Source: Fragilaria crotonensis (Eukaryota; Bacillariophyta; Fragilariophyceae; Fragilariales; Fragilariaceae). Taken from it: a DNA stretch of 36,413 nt. The stretch lies in contig JAKSYS010000636.1 of NCBI GenBank assembly GCA_022925895.1, positions 1 to 36,413 of the forward strand, in the 5' to 3' direction. The notes below the pieces were generated by a model, which saw nothing but the letters and a program-made list of their open reading frames with translations, was not told the DNA's origin and did no database searches. Shown piece after piece: positions 1-9,898 of this stretch. The translations under genes were made by a program, and so were the position numbers. Position 1 is the stretch's first letter, and each line of letters starts with the position of its first letter.

Positions 1-106
1 TGCCTTCGTGGCGAGCATTTTGGTGAACAAAAGCACCTGCGGATCCTTAACAATCAGACGCGAATTAGCTCTCAGCACTACGATGAGTTTCTTTACATCC
101 AAGGAA

Positions 107-1960
107 ACGAAATTGATTGAGAATGCCGAAAACGGTAATCTTGACAATGTTCTTGGCCTCTTGCGTAGAGGGGCAAACGTGAACGCCAAGGGCGGATACG
201 GCTACACAGCGCTCAGCTGGGCGAGCAGGAAGGGCCATTTAGAAGTGGTTCGTGTTTTATTAAATCAGGGTAGTTTGGATGCAAATATCAAGAATAATGA
301 CGGCAGCACAGCTCTCATCTGTGCAAGCGCGTACGGCCATTTGGAAGTGGTTCGCGCGTTGTTGAATTACGAGGGGGTCGATGTGAATTCCAAGGACAAT
401 TTCGGCGACTCAGCTCTCATCCTTGCAATCTTCAATGGCCATTTGGAAGTAGTTCGTGCATTATTGCATCATAAAGGGGTGGATGTGAATGTCAAAAATG
501 ATAGTGGCGACTCAGCACTTGATTGGGCTCGTAAGGTGAAAAATTATGAGATTGCACTTCTCGTGCAGGAACGCATGGAAGGTGAGAAGCGTCGCGAGGA
601 GGAAACGCAGAATCAACTCAAGGAAAGGAGCTTGATTCAGAATGCTGAAAACGGTAATCTTGACCAGGTTCTTGACCTCTTGAAATGGGGGGCAAACGTG
701 AATACCCACGATCAATATGGCAACACGGCTCTTATTTGGGCAAGCTCTAATAGCCATTGGGAAGTTGTTCGTGCGTTATTGAATCACAAAGCGGTAAATG
801 TGAATATCAAAAATAATCAAGGCTACACAGCTCTCATCGGTGCGTGCAGTACTGGTCCTTTGGAAGTGGTTCGTGCATTATTGAACCACAGAGGGGTGGA
901 TGTGAATATCAAAACTAATGATGGCAGTACAGCTCTCATCTGGGCAAGCAGGAAGGGACATTTAGAAGTGGTTCGTGTTTTACTAAATCACGATGGTTTG
1001 GATACGAATGTCAAGAACAATGATGGCTGCACTGCTCTTGATTGGGCTCGGAAGGTGAAAGATCATCTTGTTACACGCGTCTTGTTGGAACACATAGAAG
1101 GTGAGAAGCGTCGTACGATGCGCCTTGAGGAGGAAGAGCGAAATCGACGCAAGGATACGAAATTGATTCAGAATGCTGAAAACGGTAATCTCGACCAGGT
1201 TCTTGACCTTTTGAAAGGGGGGGCTAATGTGAATGCCCACGATCAATATGGCAGCACAGCTCTCATCTGCGGAAGCGCGCACGGCCATTTGGAAGTGGTT
1301 CGTGCGTTATTGAATCACAAGATGGTGGATGTGAATAGCAAGACTAATCATGGCTACACAGCTCTCATCTGGGCAAGCTGGAATGGCCCTTTGGAAGTGG
1401 TTCGTGCGATATTGAACCACGAAGCGGTTGATGTGAATACGAGGACTAACAATGGCTACACAGCTCTCATCTGGGCAAGCTGGAGTGGCCCTTTGGAAGT
1501 GGTTCGTGCATTATTGAACCATAAAGGTGTGGATGTGAATATCAAGGCTAATAATGGCAACACAGCTCTCATCTGTGCGAGCAGCAATGGCCCTTTGGAA
1601 GTGGTTCGTGCATTATTGAACCACAAAGGGGTGGATGCGAATATCCAGACTAATGACGGCAACACAGCTCTCATCTGGGCAAGCAGGAAGGGCCATTTGG
1701 AAGTGGTTCGTGAGTTATTGAATCACGAAGGGGTGGATGTGCACATCAAGACTAATGATGGCAGCACAGCTCTCCAAATGGCTCGCAAGGAGAAACATTA
1801 TGATATTGCTCGTCTCTTGCGTGAACACGTGGAAGGTGAAAAGCTTCGCTTGGAGGAAGAGCAGAGGTGTCGCGAGGAGGATGAGCGGGATCGACGCAGG
1901 GATGCTGAACGTAAACAGGCTTTGGAAGAGACTCGCCATCGACAGGACTTGTTGAATAGA
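107..1960 (+). repeat. Triplicated ankyrin cassette inside copy 1
   Basis: Three tandem cassettes each begin with a cap reading NAENGNLDxVLxLL (DNA at about 115, 634 and 1165). They continue with ankyrin repeats and end in an ALDWARKVK-like repeat plus a charged EGEKRR..EEE coil. Spacing is about 519 and 531 bp. The third cassette is longer, with about seven repeats against five. Individual 99-bp repeats are nearly identical in DNA, pointing to recent unequal exchange or gene conversion. Confidence 0.85.
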
Positions 1961-2296
1961 AGGCCTGAAGAAAGCGAGCTGAGCATCGAGTGGCTGACGA
2001 CCCCCCATATCGGAACGAGAAGGGCCCTTCAAGCGATGACGCCGAGATCGAACAAGACCGAAGCAAGCTTCTCCATGTGATGAGGACAACCTCTGCTGAT
2101 CCTGTGGAACTCTCCTTGGAGTACATCGAGCGATGCATAAAGAAGGACCACAAACTTGGATCGGGTGCCTATGGCGATGTTTTCTTGGCGGAAGATTGTC
2201 ATCTGCCAAAGAAGTTTGCAGTGAAAATGATTAGTCCCTAAATGTGATCAGGATACTATCGAGGAAATTCGCAAAAGCTTTCGGACGGAACTGTCG

Positions 2297-2396
2297 GTAA
2301 GTTCTGTATTGAGTGTTGTCTTTACTCAGCCGCAGCAATGATACGCTTCAAGAACTTGGACGTCTTCTTACGGCGTATTTCGTTCACTATAAACAG
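2297..2396 (+). other. Intron of copy 1 (100 bp, GT-AG)
   Basis: The donor GTAAGTTCTGT follows the codons for TELS, and the acceptor ends ATAAACAG before ACTCTAAAG. Copies 2 and 3 carry an intron at the same codon in phase 0 with the same donor, which supports it as real. Confidence 0.85.
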
Positions 2397-4366
2397 ACTC
2401 TAAAGAGATTCCGGCATCCCAACATAATCACCTTGTATGGATACAGTTTAAACGTTGACAGTACACAGCAGTGCTTGGTGTATGAATATGCCGCTCATGG
2501 CTCCCTCGCTGGCTTTATTGCCGATGACGGCAACAGAGCCCGCTTGTCTGCGGATATTCGATTGTCCATGATGTTCGAATTGGCCAGAGCACTACACTTT
2601 TTACACACTGGTGGGTGCAAGGTGTCAGGCAAGAGTTGGAAAGTGTTTCATCGCGATATCAAGAGTGCGAACATTTGTCTTGCGGAAGATTTCACTCCCC
2701 GGCTGATCGATTGTGGGCTGGCCAAATTTGTACCTGACGACAACCCCAATGTTACTCCGGGGGCTGTCACTCCATCTGTGAAGAGCACAACCGGCGGGGC
2801 ATTTGGAACTCCTGGGTACATGTGCCCTGAGTATGTCAGGAAGAAGACTAGGGGCCTTCCATGTCCCTATATCGCCGCGTATGATGTGTATTCCATTGGC
2901 GTGGTCTTGGTTGAGCTAATTTTGGGATGCTTGAATGGAGGGCATTCGACGCGAAGTGGCACTCAATTCCTTGACGTGTTTGAGATGTATGTCAAGGATG
3001 AGCGTGATCGGCCGATTGTCGATGGGTGGGAAAAGCTTATGCGTGATGCTGATCCGACCATCATCTGGAATCCAGCGTCTTTAGAATTAGTTTGCAAGGC
3101 TGCTGTTCGATGCATGGCTCCTTTCTCTGACGAAAGGTTGAGCACGAAGGATCTCCTCGATGAGCTCAGAGATGCAATCATCAGTTTGAATACCTACGCA
3201 GGCATTCTACCTCCGGAGACGGTAAACGCAGAAGTCAGCGGCCCATGTTGTGATATCTGCAACAACTATCGCACGACTATAACGTGCAGTGAAGGACATG
3301 CGCTGTGCACTACTTGTATCGGGACAAGCTTGGTGATGACAGCGGATGTCAACTTTTGTGCCTGATTGAGGAGTGCTCAAGCCAGCCATTCCAAGAGGAA
3401 GATCTGTATGGGTGCATTCCTGCTGAGACGTACAAACGATACGTTGAAAAACGAGCTGAGAGGAAGACATTTGACAGATGGATCCTCCGATTTGAATCGC
3501 AATTCGCTGGTTTCCAATCCGAACTTTTGGGCGATGTGCATGCCATCAAGAAGGACGTCCAAAAAGTGGCAATTGTGGTGGACGATGTCAAGAAGGGCGT
3601 GGACGAAAGTATTGCACGGCTACAGAACTTGGCGAAAGGACTGGACCGGTCATTGGCAGCGCTAGCGCTACTGTCAGCGAGTCAGTTCAAGGAGTGTCCG
3701 AATCTTGTCTGGGTGGCTCCTATATTAGTTGAGAAGAAATACCTGAGAAATCCAAGGAAGTGGTGCACACAAAGGTACAGCGTCGTTTTTATCTGTGCAC
3801 ACTCGGGTGAAGCAGGGCACGAGCCCTTTGAGATTGAGATGCCTCGAGGCTGGATTGCGAAGATTGCACCTTGGCTGGAATTATGCCGTAAGCTACTCAC
3901 ACGCCCACGCGAAGGCTGGCGATACCTACGCATCCCTTGTGTTCAAGTACGAAGATTAGTTTGCAACGTTCTGAGAATAACGACGAGCAGTGCCTTGGGA
4001 CTCGTCGAAGCTCTCCCCTTGGAACAGTAGCAGCGCATCACGAAGGCATCGGAGGCTCGCATGAGCGTTTCGGCCATGGGAGAGCACATGGAGGGTGCCA
4101 TTAGTAAAAATGGCACGCATGGGAAAGGTCGATGACCCTTCCTTCGGCTGCTAGAGGCCAATTCGACTCTGGCATAAATGAGGCTCCTTGATAGATCAGC
4201 AAGATCGAGCATTGAAGGAAGAGACGACGAGCATTTCGATCTGGAGACGATGGAAATTGAAGCGGAACGCAATGGAGAAACGGCCCCGTGGGCCAATCCA
4301 AATGCTCCCGACGATGTCATGCCTGAATTTGATGCCAATAGTAGAATTCCAATTGGAGGTATTTAA

Positions 4367-4894
4367 CAGGTCGTTGTGTGCGTGATTGTGTACCGGTATT
4401 GAAAAAGGAACTCATCTGGGGAGTGGAAATCGATTGGGTTAATGAGATGCATCAGTCATAGCCAAGTACGCGAGTGTAGTTGTGGTGCTGTCTCAATGTT
4501 ATAATCGAAGTTCGCTTCGTAGCACGGTGGGCCCTGAACCTACCGTGATGCTCTTATTCCGAAGCATACCTAGAATACTGGAGATCAACCAACGCAGTCA
4601 ATAAAACCTTGATATAAATCAAAGGGATTGTTTCGCCAGAATGGTCACGAAAACCTTTGTTTCTGTTCCTTTCCTGTTCTCCTGAGTTTCTTGCAATTGC
4701 ATTCGCCTTGACTACGTCTGCCCAGGTATCAAATTTCCGTGAGTCTCCGCCAGTACCTCTTCTTCCAGTTACTACGCTCTCAGCTGGCGCATTGGCGACA
4801 CGTGTGCGTTTTGATAAACCAATGACGCGCGGGCTACTCGATTGTCTATTTCCAACACTCTAGAGGTGAGAAAGTTCTACCGGTAGCTCGATTT
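4367..4894. other. Intergenic region between copy 1 and the CS-domain gene
   Basis: About 530 bp lie between two convergent genes. A 68-codon plus-strand frame at 4657-4863 with a hydrophobic start is present but has no recognisable domain or homologous context. I see nothing else that can be supported. Confidence 0.5.
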
Positions 4895-5827
4895 TCATTC
4901 TGCGTCGGGAGCAACAGCGGCTCTAGGATGCTTGGGAATCTCCCCACGTGCCATTTTCTCTCGAAACATTGTATGCGCTTCATCCCAAGCCTTCTGAAAT
5001 GGATTGTCAGTCCTAGAGATTGTACTGCTACCATCGTCCACATCAACAGGAACTTGCAGCATGGGTCTATTCCATCGCAATGTCACACCAGCCATGGGAA
5101 CCGCCTTTGGCAGTGTCAACAGAACGTATTTGTGTCCCTCTTTATCATGATCAATCTCCCAATCCAATTCATCATCATCATCGTCTTCGTCGTCAAGTTC
5201 ATTGTAGTGTATCGGATGAGGCAAGTCGCCATGAACGAGAACCTCCTGTGTATTGTTGTTATTCCACAAAATCTGAAAGGAAGCCGTATTGTTGGACCCC
5301 ACAGCTGAATGGCGGTCCTTATAGCTGTATATCTTTCCTTTCCATTGTACCGAAATCGTCTTTGGGACTGCATTCGTCGGAAGTCGAAACCTAAGTGACA
5401 CTGTAGTCCGATCTTGCGACCAATACAATCCATACGAAGGTACGTAACCACCATTTGTAGTCCACGAAGCATCTAGCTCACAAGAAGTGGTGGTGACGGC
5501 AGTTGTTGTTGTTGTTCCTGTGGATCCCTCTTGCGCTGCCGCAGGTTGTTTAGTTGTGTCGTCCTCGATGCTGGCAGTACTAGTATTACTCGCAGTACCA
5601 GGAGCGGTAGCCTTTGGCGATGATGTGACCATGGAAGGGGCTGGACTGCGCTGCTGCTGCTGATTGCTACTGCACGCCTGCTTTTGTGCTTGTGTTTCAG
5701 TTGCTTCTACCAAGAGTGTGCCATCTGCAGTGGTCGTGATACGACTCGGTGCATCCAATCGAGTCACTCTTGGCTGTCTGCTGGCTGTTGTGCCAACGCC
5801 GTCTTGATCCGAGTCAGAGTCCTCCAA
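4895..5827 (-). CDS. CS-domain (p23/NudC-like) protein
   Basis: The frame gives 310 residues. Residues 1-130 are acidic, Gln/Thr/Ser-rich and low in complexity. Residues 133-255 resemble a CS domain: YGLYWSQD, then beta-strand-like VSLRFRLP, ISVQWKGKIYSY, VLVHGDLPHPI, a DDEDDDDDELDWEID acidic loop, and LLTLPK..TLRWNR. CS domains are HSP90 co-chaperone-type beta sandwiches, so a cytosolic chaperone-adaptor role is likely. The C-terminus (PFQKAWDEAHTMFREKMARGE) looks helical. The first codon of the open frame is TTG; upstream it runs back to a TAG near 5856 with no ATG. Either a 5' exon is missing (an AG acceptor could sit at about 5856) or translation starts at the ATG at 5632, giving 245 aa. 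It is divergent from copy 2 of the kinase family and is the only gene here resembling a single-copy host gene. Confidence 0.7.
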   Translation of the reverse strand: MEDSDSDQDGVGTTASRQPRVTRLDAPSRITTTADGTLLVEATETQAQKQACSSNQQQQRSPAPSMVTSSPKATAPGTASNTSTASIEDDTTKQPAAAQEGSTGTTTTTAVTTTSCELDASWTTNGGYVPSYGLYWSQDRTTVSLRFRLPTNAVPKTISVQWKGKIYSYKDRHSAVGSNNTASFQILWNNNNTQEVLVHGDLPHPIHYNELDDEDDDDDELDWEIDHDKEGHKYVLLTLPKAVPMAGVTLRWNRPMLQVPVDVDDGSSTISRTDNPFQKAWDEAHTMFREKMARGEIPKHPRAAVAPDAE

Positions 5828-6241
5828 ATGATCCCATTTGGAATAATCAATACTTTCCTATTACTCTTCCTTTCGACATGATGATAGATGTGCTCAACAA
5901 GTTTTATAATTGATGCAATTTTGTTGAGTATTGTCTTGTTCACATCGTGGTTGGAGAGTTTTTCTTGTTTTGATTTACATCGGGCGGAGATGCTTGTGAA
6001 TGAACTGCTTAGCCGAAGAGGTCTGTCAAATTCAGAGGTATCTTTTCGTCGCTCCGACGTGGACGTACCATATTGCACGTAGGTAAGCCTTCAAAATGGC
6101 GCTAATAGTAGCAACCTACACGTACAACTAGCTAGTAGTGGTACGCCAGGTCTAAAATTTGACCTTGAATTGACGTCCTGTTGCGTCACCTCTGTGAACA
6201 TTCTTTTTCGATGGACACTTCTGTCCGAAGGTGATTGCAAC
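5828..6241. promoter_or_regulatory. Divergent intergenic region, CS-domain gene and kinase copy 2
   Basis: About 410 bp separate the divergent open frames and must hold both promoters, plus possibly a 5' exon of the CS-domain gene. A near-palindrome (AGGTCTAAAATTTGACCT) lies at about 6149-6166 and a TGACGTC core at 6171-6177, 71 bp upstream of the copy 2 ATG. TGACGT is a bZIP/CRE-type core; binding here is inference. Confidence 0.45.
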
Positions 6242-8547
6242 ATGAAGGTAGTTCCAGGAAGGAAACTGTATGAGCAAGCCTGCGAGGGCAACCTCGAACG
6301 GGTTTGTAACCTCTTGCAAAGAGGGGTAGACGCGAACTTCAAAGATGACGAAAATGGGTGTTCAATTCTCAGTGCGGCGAGTTCTTCAGGCGTCGTTGAC
6401 GTAGTTCGTGCTTTATTGGATGACTACAACGTGGATGTAAATAGTAAGGATAACCATGGTCAGACGGCTATCATGATGGCGAGCTGGAATGGTCATGTGG
6501 AAGTGGTTCGTGCTTTATTGGCACACCCAGGGGTAGATGCGAGTATCCAGAGTCATCTTGGCTGGTCAGCGCTAATCTACGCCAGCACATTCGACAAATT
6601 GGAAGTCGTCCGTGCCTTATTGGATCACGAAGGCGTTGATGTGAATGCCAGAGATGAAGCTGGTGACACATCTCTCATCTTGGCTAGCAGGAATGGCCAT
6701 GTAGACGTGGTTCGCGCATTATTGAAGCACAATCGGGTCGATGTCAATCTCAAGAATCATAAGGGCAAAACAGCTGTTGATGTGGCTCACGACTGTGAGA
6801 AGCATGATGTTGTTCGTTGCCTTGAGGAACACATGGCAAATGAATATGGCGTCATGGCTCTTGATATGGCTCGCGAGAAGAAAGAAGATGACGTTGCACG
6901 TCTCTTGGAGGATCTCATGGCATATGAGCAACAGCGCGTGGAGGAAGAGCAGATGCGCCGTGACGAGGAGGAAGAGCGAAATCGCCGAAAATACGCAGAA
7001 CTTAGACAGGATATGGAAGAGAAGCGCCGTCGACTAGAGTTGCAGACAGCCGACCCCCCTCGTCAAAACGAGAACAGCCCATCTAGGGATGACGCCAAGA
7101 TTGAACAAGATCGAAGCAAGCTTCTTCACGTGATGAATACTTCCAGCGCTAATCCTGTGGAACTCTCCTTGGAGTATATCGAGTCGTGCGTCGAGAAACA
7201 CCACAAGCTTGGATCGGGCGCCTTTGGCGATGTCTTCTTGGCGAAAGATAGCCAACTACAAAAGAAGTTCGCAGTGAAGACCATTAGACTTACTCACTGT
7301 GATCAGGAAATCATCAAGGAGATTCGGCAAATCATTGAGACGGAATTGTCGGTAAGTTCTGTGTTGATTGTTATCATTTGCACATGATCCCGTTTCTAGA
7401 ACGACGACGTCTTCTAACGGCGCACTTTGTGTGATATCACCAGACTCTCAAGACGTACCGGCATCCCAACATTATTGCCTTGTATGGCTACAGTTTGAAT
7501 GCCGACCGTACACAGCAATGCTTGCTGTACGAATATGCCGCTTATGGCTCCCTTGCTGACTTCGTGACTGATGACGGCAACAGAGCTTGCCTTTCTGCAG
7601 GTGTTCGATTGTCCATCATGTTCCAATTGGCAAGAGCTGTTCATTTCTTGCACAATGGTGGTTGCAAGGTGGCAGGTAAAGGTTGGAAAGTTTTTCATCG
7701 CGATATCAAGAGTGCAAACATTTGCCTGGCGGACGATTTCACGCCCCGTTTGATTGATTGCGGGCTGGCTGAATTTGTACCTGACGACAACTCCAACGGG
7801 TCCGTCGCATTGAGCTCAACTGGCGGGCCTGCATTGGGAACTCCTGGATACATGTGCCCAGAGTATCTCAGGAAGAAGGGTCGAGGGCTTCCATGTCCTT
7901 ACATCGCCGCCTTTGATGTGTATTCCATTGGCATTGTCTTGGTAGAGTTAATTTTGGGCTGCTTGAATGCAAGGCCATCGACGCGATACGGCACTCAACC
8001 CCTTGACCTGTTTGCGATGTACGTCCAGGATGATCGAACATTCCAGCGGATTGTCGATGGATGGGCAATGCTGAAGCGTGACGCTGATCCCATCATTGAC
8101 TGGAATCCGGACGCTCTTGAACTAGTTTGCAAGGCTGCCATTCAGTGCATGGCTCCTTTCCCTGAAGAAAGGTTGAGCACGAAGGACCTACTCGATATGC
8201 TCAGAGATGCCATCCTATTGAATACTCATACCGGCACTCAGCATTCCATGGCGGAGAACGCTGTAGACAGCGACGCATGCTGTGTTATTTGCCACAACTA
8301 TCGAGCAGATATACAGTGCAGCGAAGGGCATGCGCTGTGCACAGCTTGTATCGTGGACAAAGTTGGTGATGACAGCGGATGCCAACTTTCGTGCCTTATC
8401 AAGGGGTGTCCCAGCCATCCATTCCGAGACAATGTCCTTAAAAGATTTATTCCTGATGGAACATACAAACTTTACAAGGAAAAACGAACTGGGAGGAAGA
8501 TTTGGGCGAATGTCTCCTCCGATTCGAAGCGCCGTTCGTTGGTTTGA
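6242..8547 (+). CDS. Ankyrin-repeat / protein kinase / RING-like zinc-finger protein, copy 2 (apparently intact)
   Basis: Joining 6242-7351 and 7444-8547 gives 737 residues. The ATG at 6242 is the first in frame; upstream the frame has only TTG. Six to seven ankyrin repeats span residues 8-228 and a charged coil 228-266. The kinase starts near 320: P-loop GSGAFG 324-329, Lys346, probable helix-C Glu367, HRD 455-457, DCG 475-477 where DFG is usual, and CPE 508-510. The fold and subfamily look TKL/RIPK-like. A Cys/His cluster follows: C650-C653, C662-H666, C669-C672, C683, C687, C692, resembling a RING/IBR finger, so E3 ubiquitin-ligase activity is possible. The asparagine of HRDIKSAN is kept, so the kinase may be active despite the Cys in DCG. 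The protein ends at SKRRSLV. Downstream DNA still resembles the copy 1 coiled tail but in another frame, so the C-terminus is probably truncated relative to the ancestor. Soluble; no signal peptide or membrane segment seen. Confidence 0.85.
7352..7443 (+). other. Intron of copy 2 (92 bp, GT-AG, phase 0)
   Basis: It runs from GTAAGTTCTGTG to ATATCACCAG and falls exactly between the codons for ETELS and TLKTYRHPN. Removing it restores a continuous kinase. Confidence 0.9.
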
Positions 8548-8795
8548 ATACCAACTTTCTGGGTAGAAATTCGATGTTCAAGGCATCAAAGAGCATGTCG
8601 AGAGAGACTCTGAAGGGGTGGACAACGTCAAGACTGGCGTCGACGAGTGTAATGCACAGTTGCAGATAACAGTCGATGCCACCACAGACGGATCCTGTTT
8701 TGCAAAACAGCGGAACTACAATATGTGTGAAGTTTGAGTATGCGAGAAGGGTTGCAGTGCGTGTGAAGTGTGAGGATGCCAGTACTAATGCCTAT
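8548..8795 (+). pseudogene. Out-of-frame remnant of the C-terminal coiled tail, copy 2
   Basis: Shortly before the stop (about 8505) and after it, the other frames can be aligned with the copy 1 tail (LLRFE..FVG, then GIKEHVE..EGVDNVKTGVDE). An indel near 8505 put this segment out of frame. Copy 3 shows the same downstream sequence, so the loss probably predates their duplication. Confidence 0.55.
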
Positions 8796-8853
8796 AATAC
8801 TGGTACTCTAATTTCACGCCACAGAATACTGGTATTCTAATTTCACGCCACAC
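8796..8853 (+). repeat. 29-bp tandem duplication
   Basis: Two 29-bp units starting AATACTGGTA at 8796 and 8825 differ at only a couple of positions. Copy 3 has a single equivalent unit, so this is local to the copy 2 3' flank. Confidence 0.8.
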
Positions 8854-8859
8854 AATCCG

Positions 8860-8878
8860 CCCCAGGAATAGCCTGGGG
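8860..8878. promoter_or_regulatory. 3'-flank hairpin
   Basis: CCCCAGG and CCTGGGG are separated by AATAG, giving a 7-bp stem. The same sequence, with the last stem base changed, recurs downstream of copy 3 at 22503. It may be a 3'-end RNA structure; function is unproven. Confidence 0.5.
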
Positions 8879-9126
8879 CCCTAAAAGTTTGCATGTTCAT
8901 CATTTCATTAATGCATACCCAAGTATACATAAAGAGTATATAGGCACAACGCTGCCAAGATATTCATTTTATATCATGATTCGCCCCAAACGACCATAAA
9001 CGTTGTCGATATCATGTGAGTGCACGTTTCTCGCATTCGCCGGTTCAAGACAGGGATAACTCAGTTCTTGAGTTTCATCTGGCCCTGGCTCCTACTATTA
9101 TGCATACGTCGTACACGAATTGGCTT

Positions 9127-9710
9127 CCAGGAAGGTCCGGCCGGACTGTCGGAATCGTGGAAAATCCGAGAACACGTGACACATCATAGTAAGAGTATCG
9201 TTCCCACGCTGAGTCGTTTTCAACTGAAAAAAGCAAGGCCGGCGCGTTTATCATGTGGATCATCATCAGTGCAATTCCACTTACCATAAGTGAAATTCCA
9301 CTTACGGTAAGTGAAATTCCACTTACCGTAAGTGGAATTCCACTTACCGTAAGTGAAATTCCACTTACGGTAAGTGGAATTTCACTTACTCACAATCCGA
9401 AAGAGACACGTCGTCTACGCAGATCCGTATGAAGACATTTATGTAAGTGAAATTTCACTTACGGTCAGTGGAATTCCACTTACGGTAAGTGGAATTTCAC
9501 TTACCCTAAGTGGAATTTCACTTACGGTAAGTGGAATTCCACTGACCGTAAGTGGAATTTCACTTAGCATGAGAATACCTTGCCGGCTCGTTTGGATCAA
9601 CCGTTCCAGCTACAAATATCGCAACACACGTTATTGGAAGCCAGCGTACGTGGAATTACTCCGGTAACGGAGCTTAACGGCTAGAACTTGTTTTGGCCGG
9701 ACCTTCCAGG
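9127..9710. mobile_element. Palindrome-array MITE, copy A
   Basis: This 584-bp non-coding element has 16-bp imperfect terminal inverted repeats (CCAGGAAGGTCCGGCC at 9127-9142, its complement at 9695-9710). A second copy with the same ends and interior organisation lies at 11701-18912, interrupted by a retrotransposon. No clear target-site duplication was found. Sequence between the termini is dominated by a 21-bp palindromic repeat. Confidence 0.75.
9278..9570. repeat. 21-bp palindromic repeat array (12 units)
   Basis: Two clusters of six units, each built on AAGTGGAATTCCACTT or a one-base variant, are separated by about 55 bp of non-repeat sequence. Each unit is itself a near-perfect palindrome, so the array can form many hairpins. 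The short open frame across it arises because the unit length is a multiple of three. Confidence 0.9.
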
Positions 9711-9898
9711 ACGAACGATAGGTTTGCTCGAAGTCACTTATTCATAGTGATTTAACGTCACGCGTCACGAGTGCGCGGCAACGCGCGCATTTAGACGAGC
9801 TCAACAATGGCTGAGACATGACTTTTTACCAAACTACTGATGAAAGATGACGAAATCGCCCAATATGAAGCAAGAATGTTTAGCTTGCAGATTTGTCA
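9711..9898. other. Intergenic DNA, nothing recognised
   Basis: No gene, terminal repeat or RNA feature was recognised in this stretch. Confidence 0.4.

Larger units (their letters stand above)
83..4366 (+). pseudogene. Ankyrin-repeat / protein kinase / RING-like zinc-finger protein, copy 1 (frameshifted)
   Basis: The reading frame opens at the ATG at 83. About 17 ankyrin repeats (TALIWAS..GHLEVVRALL type) run to about 1800 in three cassettes, followed by a charged coil (about 1831-1960) and a kinase. The kinase shows P-loop GSGAYG, FAVK, FHRDIKSAN, DCG in place of DFG, and CPE in place of APE. A Cys/His zinc finger follows (CDIC, CSEGH, CTTC). A 100-bp intron lies at 2297-2396. Against copy 2 the frame breaks at about 1969-2080, at about 2240 (2-nt loss with a stop at 2239) and at about 3320 (1-nt loss). 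In-frame stops follow at 4028 (TAG) and near 4130. Beyond the zinc finger this copy keeps a heptad-like segment and a domain with VFICAHS and PRGWIAKIAPWLELC (about 3780-3900) that copies 2 and 3 lack. The frame resumes to 4366. I infer a pseudogene; sequencing or assembly errors are the alternative. Family role: Ser/Thr signalling with possible E3 activity, inferred from domains only. Confidence 0.8.

Noticed and set aside
512-1674. Minus-strand ORFs across the ankyrin repeats
   Set aside because: They recur with repeat periodicity and are antisense shadows of nearly identical ankyrin units.
4657-4863. 68-codon ORF with a hydrophobic N-terminus
   Set aside because: No homologous copy, domain or coding context; length is within chance expectation.
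9278-9570. Possible CRISPR array
   Set aside because: Units are adjacent with only short constant linkers and no variable spacers; the setting is eukaryotic and inside a MITE.
9374-9667. 97-codon ORF with a repeated SGIPLTV-like heptapeptide
   Set aside because: It is produced by the 21-bp palindromic DNA repeat being divisible by three; similar frames appear on other frames and in the second MITE. No coding signal otherwise.
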